Positions 42,428-46,800 are shown, numbered from the stretch's first letter. The stretch: DNA of 64,000 nucleotides from Undaria pinnatifida (GCA_012845835.1 JABAKD010000019.1:15115420-15179419); one strand, 5' to 3'. The notes: generated by a model from the letters alone, not told the origin. A program made the numbers and translations.

Positions 42428-45317
42428 GATGATGATGATGGTGATGATGGTGATGGTGATGATGATGGTGATGATGGTGATGATGATGATGGTGATGATG
42501 ATGGTGATGATGGTGTTGATGACATTGACCTTTTCATGCTAGGAGCTCAGAAATTTCTTATGGTTGTGCTGTACCCCTGCCGTGGTACGACTCTCTTCTA
42601 CTATTAATATTAATATTAATATTTACTCTGGTCAATGCAGGGCAATGCAGGGCAATGAAGATTCGCCGTGAGTGGTGTAAGGATCTTATTGGTCGACTAT
42701 TCTCTCGTCGTAGAAACCGATCGTGGTTCATCATCAGCGGTTTTCACGAAACGTTTTCTCCGCAATGAGACGACCGCAAGGGACCCGTTTTGTGAATGGA
42801 CACGCGGCCTCTTGCCCACGGACATGGAGTTGAACACAAACATTACACATAGTTGTTGACTGATCGGTGCGAAACATAATGGGGAATACGTTATAGTCGG
42901 CCGTGGCATCGTTCACGATGCCTTAGGACCGACGTTTCCCTGCCACCAAAGATGTTTCTTTCCCGTGAAAAAAAACTTTTTTGAGGGTTATTACCATTCC
43001 AAATTAACACAAATGCCGCAAGAGCTTGCAGGCGTCACTAGAAGCGTAAAACTATACTGAAACTGGAAAAAACACCCCCCAGACCTTAGTTGAAAACGTC
43101 ATGGCTACTGCGCCTTCGACAGGGAATAATCTACTTGCCAGTTCATAGCGCCCGCTAGATTTGAACGATTGATTTGAAACTAGTTTCGTACGCCTTTATC
43201 ACTTCCAACGTTGGTGTAATTGTTCATAAATGGTGTGGCGCCGTCGATGTGTATCTCAGAGCGATTGGGATATATGGCACCTGCGAGTAGGTACAGGTGA
43301 CGGCGAGAGAGACCTTGCTTGAATCACACGAAGAGTAAGCGCGAACTCCAGCCCTTATGCATAGTTTGGGGGCAGGTATCTTGTGCCAGCTCATCGCGCA
43401 GAGAGCCAGCCGGATATATGACAAGCTCAACAATAACGCGGACGGGAAATTCTCTCAATGCAAAAAAATGTCAAGAGTACTTGGTAAATACGAAAAATAA
43501 CATTGTTGTTTGCCTTGCAGAATCACCCAGGATCAACAACTCTGCCACGAGTCATGCACTGCGTTGTGTGGAAGTGTTTTCCATTATATCAGGGTAGGTG
43601 CCCGGAGGATAATGGACGCACCCTAAACAAAATAGGAACGCGGTCAATTGCATGATATACTAAAATTCCTGCGTATAGTGATAGCAATGAATGTGTCCAC
43701 ATGCCAAGCATCTCCGTTACCTAGTCCATACACACAACACCTCAGTAGTCCCGTATCATGTTTTTCCTTCATCTATGCTTGAACCTACGCTTCCTCCCCA
43801 ATCAAGTGCCTCATGCCCTTCGTTTCGACTGCTTCATAATTAAATTCAACCGCTTCGCACGATATTAGCTCGGCTGCTTCATACACGCTTTATGCCCAGG
43901 GTCAACTCGCACGTAGAGTGTTCTTCGACGGGATCATGCCGTGGGCGCAAGAAAATTGCAGAGGGCTGTCAGGGTGGAATACCTACGGAATAGATGCAAC
44001 TAATAGTGTGTGGACAAGCTATTGCTAATGTAGGGGCAACCGGCCGATTGCCGACGGGAAGGGGTTCCTTTAGCATTAGGGCTTATGCCGCACAATTCAT
44101 GCGATAGATCGCGTCACATCGTGTAGTAGGTACAACTGAAGCATCCGTGACCTGAAGGGGGATTTATATTATACAACATTATGCTAGTTGGTATGACGAG
44201 GGCCATGGCGGTGCAGGGTCAGGCGTACTACAGCATGTTATGGAGGGGCTGACGTGAGGGCCTGTCGATGGTTTGAGGTCATGCGTGCATTATAATCATT
44301 ACGGGTCGCGCATGCTGTAACTGGTAAAACGTATAGCAGTCAAGGTAACGTCAGCGGTTCACATGGGTTTTAGTTTTTGTCATCCACATATTATCAAACC
44401 AATAGTAGACCAGGTTGCCCTAACTCAGAGCTATGTACTGGGTTCGGAGCAGGTCACCCGATTGTTCTAAGAGCTACATGAACCAACCGTATACACGTTT
44501 TCCGGGTGTGGACTGTCATGGTATAGCTCTCTGCATATCTGGGATGGGTGTGAGCTACTGGGGACAGATGATCTAGGTCATGATCTGAGTCGTTCTGTGG
44601 TAGCCCCCCCAACTTTTATGTAACGAAATCGCCGGTTTTGAAACCTGAAAGACGGCGCCCCTTGCCACTTCGACGTTCGTTCGATAGTCCTTTCCACACA
44701 AGAAATATATGAAGCTGTCATTTTCATGGCATCCTTCCTCGTGTCGAGCAGCCATGGAACGCGCGTTAAAGAAAATCTCTGGTTTTGGGGGGGTGCTATC
44801 GTAGAATCAGTCATTTGTCTTGTGTGTAAGTTAATCGCACCTCCGAACTTGGCCGTGTTGTTCGTGAAGGCGCAGCCTAGCACATACAAGATGCTCGACG
44901 AATGAACGGCGACTGCTCCTCCCTTATCGGAGTACCCTCCGTCCAGGACCAAGCTGCTTATAGACAGTGTGGACCCGTGAGATACCAAGAACATCCCGGC
45001 AGCAGATTCAGCATAATTATCTTCGTCGTCGTTATCATCGTCATCATCGTTGTTGTTGGGAAGACCGTAGCTGATAATAGGAAGGCCATACCCTACCACC
45101 CGCACATTCTTGTACTCTGTTATCTCGATTGTCTGGTTGATCAGCAAGCTGCTTCGCCAGGCGACGTAAAACTCCCCTCGACCAGAGCAGTTAATCGCAT
45201 GCCTGAGATCTTGTAGGTCGGCAGCGGTAGTCAGGTTGACCGCGACAGTAGATGATGGGCACTGAACTGCCTCTGCGCTTCGAATGCTGGAAATTGCCGA
45301 TCCCACCAGCATCATAC
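2365..45317 (-). CDS. Multi-exon Pmp-like beta-helix surface protein gene (whole span)
   Basis: This inferred gene joins twelve minus-strand exons listed separately. It starts with a 159-codon exon and continues as one exon per beta-helix repeat. Every exon length is a multiple of three, every junction is phase 1, and every junction splits a Gly codon (G|GN), so any subset can be joined in frame. Donors mostly read GGAG|GTGAG and acceptors CC(A/G)CAG|GTGC. Introns range from about 0.5 kb to 13.5 kb. Known family: Pmp-type repeats fold as right-handed beta-helices and usually sit in secreted or cell-surface proteins. Inference: a large surface or secreted protein, possibly adhesive. No C-terminal membrane anchor was found. 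More exons may be hidden in the largest introns, and two neighbouring paralogues cannot be excluded. Confidence 0.65.
3007..3090 (-). CDS. Pmp-like gene, repeat exon 10 (84 nt)
   Basis: It reads (G)AICAEYDSELHIYGNTTF then AGNYAPAFG. The acceptor is CCCACAG|GTGCT and the donor is GGAG|GTGAGA. The strand and Gly turn (SELHIYGNTTF) match the consensus well. The next exon is 561 bp further downstream on the minus strand. Confidence 0.8.
3350..4450. repeat. Diverged dispersed-repeat debris
   Basis: A stretch near 3360-3440 recurs at about 4310-4420 (shared phrases such as CTACCTTCTA and TCTCCACAC). The block at about 3812-4100 is a diverged relative of 5078-5340: both have a GC-rich start (GGCTCCGC), a central AAATTCGTGTT-like part and a GCACGCGATGACGA end. 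The motif TAGACTAG recurs near 3908 and 4205 and again at other repeat copies in the window. No coding content is recognised. Confidence 0.45.
4515..4655 (+). repeat. Terminal segment of C-rich repeat family (copy 1)
   Basis: This segment runs from GAGTCGCCGACC to CTGGAGGAGTGTATTTTCAT. It recurs in the same orientation at about 8650-8790, 50620-50750 and 52569-52700, and inverted at about 46905-46980 and 54852-54890. Shared core phrases are GCGCGATCGGAGTATCACAC and AGATGAGTTTCGAC. The sharp, shared edge (GATCTCACAGCTGGAGTGTA) suggests one end of a mobile element. No coding capacity is visible. Confidence 0.6.
4958..5945. repeat. Direct repeat pair around a CAG microsatellite
   Basis: Blocks at about 4958-5074 and 5825-5945 are related. 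Both contain CTCGAGTT, a GGCTCAAAA segment and a CTCGTGCAAG(G/A)G segment. They lie about 870 bp apart on either side of a (CAG)n tract. The arrangement looks like a partly duplicated repeat unit; no gene is recognised. Confidence 0.45.
5299..5347 (+). repeat. (CAG)n microsatellite
   Basis: About 16 AGC/CAG triplets in a row, then a few CAA and mixed triplets. All six frames give homopolymer runs (Ser, Gln, Ala, Cys), so the open frames here are an effect of the triplet repeat and not evidence of a gene. Confidence 0.9.
6120..8790 (+). repeat. C-homopolymer-rich repeat element (copy 2, with tandem units)
   Basis: A left part carries two copies of a GACCTCAGAGCCCCAC-like module (about 6178 and 6450). 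Nine or so homopolymer C tracts follow (about 7204, 7449, 7613, 7750, 7903, 8040, 8150, 8364, 8472). The element ends in the terminal segment described at 4515. Inside, a unit of 290 bp is tandemly repeated: it starts near 7569 and 7859, with a partial unit before. A second array of the same family lies at 50280-52700 in the same orientation. Proline-rich frames here come from poly(C). No transposase or reverse transcriptase is seen, so it is presumably non-autonomous or satellite-like. Confidence 0.65.
9033..9113 (-). CDS. Pmp-like gene, repeat exon 9 (81 nt)
   Basis: It reads (G)GLYAMESTVTVNGASVF then SVNSVNVSG. The acceptor is CGCGCAG|GTGGT and the donor is GGAG|GTGAGA. The opening Ala-Ile is replaced by Gly-Leu. 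The intron downstream (3091-9032) is 5.9 kb and contains the C-rich repeat family, so intermediate exons may have been lost or displaced there. Confidence 0.78.
9114..10717. other. Intron sequence, no gene recognised
   Basis: The stretch lies between two repeat exons. The 127-codon frame at 9286-9669 (plus) has no motif or family resemblance. No further Pmp-type exon was found with the CAG|GTGC and GGAG|GTGAG signals. Confidence 0.4.
10718..10795 (-). CDS. Pmp-like gene, repeat exon 8 (78 nt)
   Basis: It reads (G)AVYSSESLINVGGTSYF then AHSFAFIG. The acceptor is CTCCACAG|GTGCT and the donor is GGAG|GTGAAC. The turn has lost the usual Asn (AHSFA instead of xNSA), but length, phase and both splice sites are kept. 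Confidence 0.76.
11553..11636 (-). CDS. Pmp-like gene, repeat exon 7 (84 nt)
   Basis: It reads (G)AILANYGSEVTLNGNNTF then TYNKASANG. The acceptor is GCCAG|GTGCT and the donor is GGAG|GTGAGA. The extra codon, compared with the 81-nt class, lies in the GS turn before the beta strand, as in the exon at 28041. A longer open frame runs past the donor, but the homology stops at GGAG. Confidence 0.8.
11740..11823. repeat. Short local duplication
   Basis: The phrase TTTGCTGGAACCGAT occurs twice about 50 bp apart, each preceded by an AT-rich TATAT run. It is a small intronic duplication with no other content. Confidence 0.6.
12455..12535 (-). CDS. Pmp-like gene, repeat exon 6 (81 nt)
   Basis: It reads (G)AVYSTQSELDFDGNTSF then LRNSATEDG. 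The acceptor is CCCACAG|GTGCC and the donor is GGAG|GTGAGC. The separating intron from the previous exon is only 487 bp, the shortest in the gene. All consensus positions are met apart from Ser in place of Ala after Tyr. Confidence 0.8.
12705..12770 (+). repeat. Poly(C) run and hexamer repeat
   Basis: A run of Cs is followed by a GAAGGT/GACGGT hexamer array of about seven units. It lies in the 487-bp intron between two repeat exons and is not coding as far as can be seen. Confidence 0.7.
13023..13103 (-). CDS. Pmp-like gene, repeat exon 5 (81 nt)
   Basis: It reads (G)AIYAFRSKIVTADGETYF then GNNKAGFG. The acceptor is CCCGCAG|GAGCA, so the split Gly codon is GGA rather than GGT. The donor is GGAG|GTGAGA. 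The strand segment is more diverged (KIVTADG), while the ETYFGNN turn is well kept. It starts a cluster of four exons within about 2.4 kb. Confidence 0.78.
13390..13475 (-). repeat. Fragment of the 17-24 kb repeat family
   Basis: The inverted sequence matches the block around 20440-20540 and 24420-24480 (GGGTGCCGGCA, GCCCTGCCCTACCC). It shows that this family is not confined to the 17-24 kb region. Confidence 0.5.
13540..14140. other. No gene recognised
   Basis: Overlapping minus frames of 123 and 80 codons (13593-13968) are the only long ones. They show no domain, no splice signals of the Pmp type and no transposon motif. Confidence 0.35.
14170..15350 (+). repeat. Diverged tandem array with GTCGACAC motif
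   Basis: A module with GTCGACACCAC(N)CCGCACG(N)TGGAA, then an ATTGGCT-like phrase, then ATAGGGTCCCATCCCCG, recurs near 14399, 14611, 14774 and 15019. Weaker copies lie near 14230 and 15272. Spacing is irregular, roughly 160-250 bp. A separate 45-bp duplication (CGCTACTGCTGAATTTT) lies at about 15165-15240. The units are old and diverged; no coding content is recognised. Confidence 0.6.
15355..15884. other. No gene recognised
   Basis: A frame of 115 codons at 15434-15781 (plus) has no recognisable motif. No splice-bounded Pmp exon was found. Confidence 0.35.
15885..16170 (+). repeat. tRNA-derived SINE-like element (copy 1)
   Basis: A tRNA-like head shows a pol III A box (TGGAGTATCAGG at 15898-15909) and a B-box-like GTTCGAATAC at 15944-15953. 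A short perfect stem, CTCACT at 15885-15890 with AGTGAG at 15959-15964, is placed like an acceptor stem. The body that follows (GACTTTCGGAAAGCG to AGAAGCTGGAA) recurs inverted at about 53410-53640, and the match runs back to the CCCCC next to the B box. A tail fragment also occurs near 13120-13165. No good anticodon arm can be drawn, so it is not taken as a working tRNA gene. Confidence 0.55.
16171..17030. other. No gene recognised
   Basis: Overlapping short frames only, none with a recognisable domain. The region leads into the repeat family that starts near 17030. Confidence 0.35.
17405..17620 (+). repeat. Dispersed repeat shared with the LINE flanks
   Basis: About 17405-17465 resembles 58966-59035, just before the conserved part of the LINE frame (TGTTCTCGTACC). 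About 17490-17610 resembles 63140-63230 and 63295-63435 (GCGATTGTTTGGTTTAC, GACACTGGGTGT). It may be a dismembered LINE leader or a separate SINE-like family. Confidence 0.45.
18208..18645. repeat. Foldback (long inverted repeat)
   Basis: The arms at about 18208-18404 and 18467-18645 are reverse complements with some mismatches. For example CTCCTGACC in the left arm mirrors GGTCAGGAG in the right, and CGCTTGTCTCGCTC mirrors GAGCGAGACAAGCG at the outer ends. The loop is about 60 bp and AT-rich. The right-arm type also occurs alone at 20575-20760. This shape is typical of foldback or MITE-like elements. Confidence 0.7.
20504..20533. repeat. Perfect short palindrome
   Basis: Fourteen-base arms, CATGGGTGCCGGCA and TGCCGGCACCCATG, are separated by two bases. 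The stem is GC-rich and could form a stable hairpin in DNA or RNA. It sits at the end of a repeat module whose other copies (about 13400 and 24470) keep only part of the palindrome. Confidence 0.85.
21290..22300 (+). repeat. 342-bp tandem repeat with a 98-bp subunit
   Basis: GTGCATTTTGGGACACACAC starts at 21402, 21500, 21842 and 22184. The spacings are 98, 342 and 342 bp, so the large unit contains the 98-bp subunit. The two full units are nearly identical. Because 342 is a multiple of three, one plus frame (21497-22405, 302 codons) stays open through the array and repeats the same 114 residues. A G/C homopolymer knot lies just before (21301-21345). It could be a promoter or leader array of the downstream unit, or simply a young satellite. 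Confidence 0.85.
22293..23823 (+). CDS. OTU-motif / PIF1-like helicase unit, intron-containing
   Basis: The first block (22293-22691) encodes TVPCRGDGNCGWHSLLNG, a good match to the catalytic-Cys motif of OTU cysteine proteases (DGNC). It ends at GGACAG|GTATGT. An intron at 22692-23164 ends TTCTTGTCTTTCAG. The last block (open to a stop at 23821-23823) encodes PLMVAACMTIHRVQG, FERVAVWI and GQGYTAVSRGKTLGGLFI, the C-terminal motifs of PIF1/RecD-type SF1 helicases. The frame between 23165 and about 23354 is broken or has a second intron; TTCTGCAG at 23352 is a possible acceptor. Helicase motifs I-III and a Rep domain are missing, so this is a partial or decayed unit. OTU with PIF1 helicase suggests a Helitron remnant, though a viral or host origin is possible. 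Confidence 0.55.
22815..23125 (+). repeat. Duplicated intron segment
   Basis: Within the putative intron a block of about 160 bp is present twice in tandem (AAAGTCTACTACCTCACCTTCCACC, abbreviated here to its shared CTACCTCACCTTCCACC, then GCGTTCCTG(C/G)GGTGCAAAT, then GTAGGCGTCTCCAGCTACGT). The copies differ at several positions. It does not disturb the flanking donor or acceptor. Confidence 0.7.
23860..24015 (+). repeat. 58-bp tandem repeat after the helicase stop
   Basis: The module GTCAAGTGTGACAAAACATT, then CCGCCACT, then a GCCAAGTG-like phrase and CTTCTCGCGC occurs at 23868 and 23926, with a partial third copy at 23995. It lies right after the helicase stop codon and may mark the 3' end of the element. 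Confidence 0.65.
24050..24480. repeat. Repeat-family copies after the OTU/PIF1 unit
   Basis: About 24050-24395 corresponds to 19340-19690 (CTCCCAGGCAA, TTTTGCTTAACGTCTGCAGG, CAAGACGAACAAGATACG). About 24420-24480 corresponds to 20440-20540. The OTU/PIF1 unit is therefore bounded on both sides by members of the same repeat family. Confidence 0.6.
24481..26569. other. Intron sequence with small repeats, no gene recognised
   Basis: It holds a CCTTG pentamer run (about 25174-25202) and a telomere-like run (listed separately). No coding block with recognisable domains was found. A CAG|GTGCT acceptor-like site at about 24700 is not followed by a Pmp-type repeat. Confidence 0.4.
25984..26007 (+). 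repeat. Interstitial telomere-like TTAGGG run
   Basis: Three perfect TTAGGG units and a fourth diverged unit stand in tandem. A shorter run (two units and part of a third) occurs at about 49301-49319. They are too short to be a telomere and are read as interstitial repeats. Confidence 0.8.
26570..26650 (-). CDS. Pmp-like gene, repeat exon 4 (81 nt)
   Basis: It reads (G)AICAFESGVHLAGKSSI then IHNSADFRG. The acceptor is CCCGCAG|GTGCT and the donor is GGAG|GTGAAT. Position 3 of the opening motif is Cys rather than Tyr, as in the exon at 3007. The next exon downstream is 13.5 kb away, across the intron that holds the OTU/PIF1 unit and the dense repeat region. Confidence 0.78.
26651..28040. other. 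Intron sequence, no gene recognised
   Basis: A plus frame of 135 codons (26687-27094) overlaps the exon side but shows no domain. A G-rich GGGTGAGGGT-type run lies at about 27668-27715. No extra repeat exon is seen. Confidence 0.4.
28041..28124 (-). CDS. Pmp-like gene, repeat exon 3 (84 nt)
   Basis: It reads (G)AINADNGSEIHIDGYSSF then SNNSAEASG, one codon longer than the 81-nt class. The acceptor is CGTCAG|GTGCC and the donor is GGGG|GTGAGG. SEIHIDG matches the exon at 43203 and NSAE matches the exon at 30469, as expected for tandemly duplicated exons. The introns on either side are 1.4 and 2.3 kb. Confidence 0.8.
28125..29756. other. Intron sequence, no gene recognised
   Basis: Only short frames without recognisable domains. 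CTG- and ACC-type splice-like sites near 28806 and 29340 are not joined to Pmp-type sequence. Confidence 0.4.
29757..29985 (-). repeat. SINE-like element with poly(A) tail (copy 1)
   Basis: On the minus strand a body of about 200 bp ends in an A tract (seen as about 25 Ts at 29755-29779). The body (GCTCACCACACTT, ATTTTCATA, CGCTAGCTGGCGC, AGCTGTCCCTATC on plus) matches 35465-35665 in the same orientation. The poly(A) end and compact size suggest retroposition. A weak B-box-like GGACTCGAAGG is present on the minus strand. No open frame is recognised. Confidence 0.55.
29986..30468. other. Intron sequence with a GAAGTATAT repeat
   Basis: A nine-base unit (TATATGAAG/TACATGAAG) is repeated about five times at 30046-30090. 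Nothing else is recognised before the exon at 30469. Confidence 0.55.
30469..30546 (-). CDS. Pmp-like gene, repeat exon 2 (78 nt)
   Basis: Spliced phase 1, it reads (G)AIYANSGSVHVEGDTYF then DHNSAEIG. The acceptor is CCCGCAG|GTGCG and the donor is GGAG|GTAAGA, the only GTAAG donor in the set. This is one of the best matches to the consensus: Gly-Ala-Ile opening, alternating hydrophobic strand, central Gly, aromatic before the Asn-Ser-Ala turn. No stop or frame damage is seen. Confidence 0.8.
30547..31539. other. Intron sequence, no gene recognised
   Basis: A minus frame of 79 codons (30921-31160) is Cys-rich (MCGSLCLNDGCC), but it has no flanking Pmp-type splice signals and no known domain. 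Otherwise unremarkable. Confidence 0.35.
31540..31865 (+). repeat. DIRS element, left inverted terminal repeat
   Basis: It is the reverse complement of 38120-38561 over its length, with shared phrases GGGGTCTGGGGAGGG, TTGGGCTCGGGGGTAGACGA, AATTAGGCATGTT and CTTCTTCCTCTTCCTC. The left copy lacks about 80 bp present in the right copy. The divergence indicates an old insertion. Confidence 0.75.
32198..33533 (+). pseudogene. DIRS element Gag-like region
   Basis: Successive plus frames (32198-32422, 32478-32900, 32876-33322, 33156-33533) read like one protein broken by frameshifts. A basic N-terminal part (DIKRSRKHHDG) comes first, then a helical middle (SSFKGFRVAAYMAEGFDARL). A remnant of a CCCH zinc finger follows at about 33237-33294 (GECFTFRDQGCCTFG; the later Cys and His are lost), then a Gly-rich tail (GGRRRGGANSGGNGAGG). 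CCCH fingers and Gly-rich tails suit nucleic-acid binding by a Gag-type protein. GC content looks higher than in the flanks. Confidence 0.55.
34148..36170 (+). pseudogene. DIRS element reverse transcriptase and RNase H (broken)
   Basis: RT motif A is read as KIDLNNAFRKIP at 34219-34257, then NSPGVW near 34340 and SLPPGYQIPRG near 34490. A degenerate catalytic motif YVYDAVL replaces YVDD-type sequence at 34560-34580. RNase H follows across a frameshift: DVSGDAMGC near 35190, ETGLWWRVEFD, then LCINVLKLLAMIVTAWAF and RGDNMSAVHWVN ending at 35447. After an insertion of about 440 bp the domain resumes with MLGFIEMRSGWCFKEKHVRG and NVLADGVSRRDGS at about 35915-36030. The linked RH and its NVLADGxSR end are typical of DIRS-like elements. 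At least three frame breaks are present. Confidence 0.7.
35448..35890 (-). mobile_element. SINE-like insertion in the DIRS RNase H (copy 2)
   Basis: The RNase H reading stops abruptly after WVN and resumes near 35895-35915. The inserted sequence begins with a T-rich run and matches 29776-29975 over about 200 bp. The rest (35666-35890) contains a short palindrome (CCTGACCC, four bases, GGGTCAGG at about 35692-35711). Target duplications cannot be seen clearly. Confidence 0.6.
36200..37200 (+). pseudogene. DIRS element tyrosine recombinase (broken)
   Basis: An N-terminal SAM-like part is seen near 36320 (GNAVYGKSTAVQYLHRW). The catalytic domain runs DEMLDADSGALHAVHCLTRG at about 36580, then RWRQTDRVQVRFKGHKGNQ and VRVRTRNEV. 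After a frame change come HSLRMGG (36994-37014), corresponding to the H-x-L-R box, and KAYML with the likely catalytic Tyr at 37099-37101. Between them EGR-stop-TS suggests that the usual EGRW was lost through a TGG to TAG change at about 37075. The domain is recognisable but non-functional. Confidence 0.7.
38120..38561 (-). repeat. DIRS element, right inverted terminal repeat
   Basis: This inverted partner of 31540-31865 is the more complete of the two. It holds an extra segment of about 80 bp around 38300 (AACCTCGACTCCCTTGTCC) that is absent from the left end. Outer phrases ATCTCACC and GGTGATAT mark the approximate limits. Confidence 0.75.
38562..39270. other. Intron sequence, no gene recognised
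   Basis: Only short frames without motifs were seen on either strand. Nothing repetitive was noticed. Confidence 0.35.
39274..40384 (+). pseudogene. Possible Gag-like remnant
   Basis: A short plus reading QEKMVAMLRSLVLRQDQQMQ near 39335 looks like a coiled-coil. Further on, YHDEKTQAEIENIVGQRHVR leads into GERGGGRGGSRGWSRG, an Arg/Gly-rich tail at about 40070-40250. Such an order is common in retroelement Gag proteins, but no protease, RT or integrase follows and the frames between are full of stops. It may be unrelated low-complexity sequence. Confidence 0.25.
40385..42307. other. No gene firmly recognised; hydrophobic minus frames
   Basis: Minus frames at 40427-40852, 40930-41388 and 40985-41488 contain several hydrophobic stretches (for example SCCLLLIITMGFLAPLKIL and WWAIGIVVLAELCIVF). 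They overlap one another, show no known domain and are not bounded by good splice signals. A short duplication (AGAACTCA(C/T)GCGCGAGACC-like) lies at about 40475-40520. I do not call a gene. Confidence 0.3.
42340..42512 (+). repeat. (GAT)n microsatellite
   Basis: About 170 bp of GAT/GGT triplets. Open frames read poly-Asp, poly-Met and, on minus, poly-Ser; all are artefacts of the repeat. No flanking exon is recognised. Confidence 0.9.
42531..43202. other. Intron sequence, no gene recognised
   Basis: A short run of ATTAAT units (about 42602-42622) and a GGCAATGCA duplication follow the microsatellite. Nothing else is recognised. Confidence 0.4.
43203..43280 (-). CDS. Pmp-like gene, repeat exon 1 (78 nt)
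   Basis: The exon reads (G)AIYPNRSEIHIDGATPF and then MNNYTNVG in phase 1. The acceptor is GCAG|GTGCC. The last exon base is A instead of the usual G (GGA A|GTGATA), so the final split codon becomes Ser rather than Gly, and the donor GTGATA is weaker than in the other exons. SEIHIDG is shared closely with the exon at 28041. It is separated from the large 5' exon by 1.56 kb and from the next exon by 12.7 kb that holds the DIRS element. Confidence 0.7.
43281..44840. other. Intron between the large exon and first repeat exon
   Basis: No Pmp-type exon, transposon motif or RNA gene is recognised. The first ~260 bases next to the large exon stay open in its frame, reading on after GGAINLHT without beta-helix character. 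Confidence 0.4.
44841..45317 (-). CDS. Pmp-like gene, large 5' exon (N-terminal beta-helix region)
   Basis: This 477-nt exon has an acceptor-like CCACAG after a T-rich run at its 5' edge and ends GGAG|GTGCGA. The peptide opens with a moderately hydrophobic stretch (MMLVGSAISSIRSAEA) that could be part of a signal peptide. A segment like the first turn of pectate-lyase-type helices follows (ADLQDLRHAINCSG, then SLLINQTIEI, then NVRVVGYG). An Asp/Asn-rich insert encoded by a short microsatellite comes next, and then a first Pmp-like turn (KGGAVAVHSS, CAFTNNTAKFGG). The frame stays open upstream to an ATG at 45372, so translation may start there, or a separate upstream exon may carry the start. 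A truncated LINE lies within about 60 bp upstream. The donor is weaker than the others; without splicing the frame reads on as GGAINLHT. Confidence 0.72.
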
Positions 45318-45374
45318 CTGTGGAAAATAATGCAATCCTGTTGGGCACGATGCAAGGACAAGAGTGATACAATA

Positions 45375-46800
45375 GAAGGAAGAGGTGCAGAGGTTGGGGG
45401 TTATGCTGTACGCTGACAATGCGTGCATCGTATCGGGATCATCAGAGGGGCTGGAGACGATGATGACAGCTAACGTGACTACGTGCTCGGCGCTCGGGCT
45501 TACGGTTTCTGAGGCCGAAACGGAGACCGCGTGCCTTCAGACTAAATATTGGGGGAAGGTGACATTTACAATCAATGCAACCGGCCAGGTATACAAACTA
45601 ACGATCGAGTTTGTGTACTTAGGCGGTGCTATCAGCGCAGACAGATTACTCAACATCGAGATAACGCGACTTCTTTAGAGCGCCTGGGCGTGCTTCCAGC
45701 GATACACATAATAATTATCAACACGGTGTGCGCTTACGTTTGCAGATGCGGCTGCTGAAAGCCGAGGTGATAGAGGCACTACTCTACGGTTGCGTGACGT
45801 GGAGCACGAACAAGCCTGACTATGACAGGCTACGACGGGTTCACCATTCCATGCTCCTCCGATGCTTCAGATAGCCGAAACAAAAGCGCAACGACCACAC
45901 GCTATAGTACGCCGACGCAATTACCAACATTCTATTCGATCTTGTCGAAATCCAATCGCGTCGAAACACTACTCTACGGGTGCGTGATGTATCGCCCGGA
46001 CAAGCCAAACTACGACAGGCCACGACAGGTTCACCACTCCATGCTCCTCTGATACCTCGGCTGGAGGAACCGGAAGCGCCTCGACCACATCATCTCGTAC
46101 GCCGACGCGCGTGCCATGACAGCGTCCGGGAACATAGAGACGACAGTGCGGAAATGGAGTGTGTTGTTCGCGAGATTCTTGGCACGTATAGGGAGGGAGC
46201 ATCTGCCACGGAGACTGATGTTTGGGGACGTGGCTGGGGGTAAGGATTACTCCTGGGGGCAATAAAATGATTGGATGGCGCGCCTGGAGGACAACATGAG
46301 GGAATTTGGCAGGTGTTCAGATTTTGGCTTGAATGTACAAGGGTGGCGGAAGGCTGCACGAAAGGCCGGCAGGGGGGTTCGACGGGTAGATCAGAGAGCA
46401 GAAGCATTCATGCGGATATGGAATAGCGCGGTGAGCTGTAGAGCTGAAGAGGGGACAGGCGAAAGCCGCGGCAGCGCCATCCACCGTCGGCATCTCTACG
46501 CCGCCGAGGGGAGTGGGAGAGGGGGAGGGAGGGGGGGGGGTGGCGTCCTGCTCAAGATGCTGTATAATGGGCTCTCCGGTCATCGTCCTGACAACTTGTG
46601 TGCCGTAAGTTGCTAGGGTTACCAGTAGGCCACCTGGATTTCATCGCCTTGCTATGTTCTTCCTCCAGTGCCCTTTATTCACTTGGTGCCCTCTATGTGC
46701 CCAATGCCGTCTTCAGTCAGCTTCTATGAAATGGTTTTTTGTATTATATTTTCCTTTCCGTTCCATGCTTGCCCTTCTTTCTATTGTATTTGGACTTGGG
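45375..46800 (+). mobile_element. 5'-truncated RTE-like LINE relative (oldest copy)
   Basis: It begins inside the RT domain at MLYADNACIVSGSSEG (45403), where the catalytic YADD has become YADN. It continues GLTVSEAETETACL and then YKLTIEFVYLGGAIS. After a stop at 45676 the frames are broken. A segment equivalent to LLYGCVTWS...PDYDRLRRVHHSMLL is present twice, at about 45757-45870 and 45955-46060. The 3' part (QGWRKAARKAGRGVRRV near 46335) and a CT-rich tail end it near 46800. It stops about 58 bp from the Pmp-like 5' exon. Confidence 0.7.

Noticed and set aside
42308-42607. Poly-Asp frame that might be an acidic protein
   Set aside because: Produced by (GAT)n; no conserved sequence or splice signals around it.
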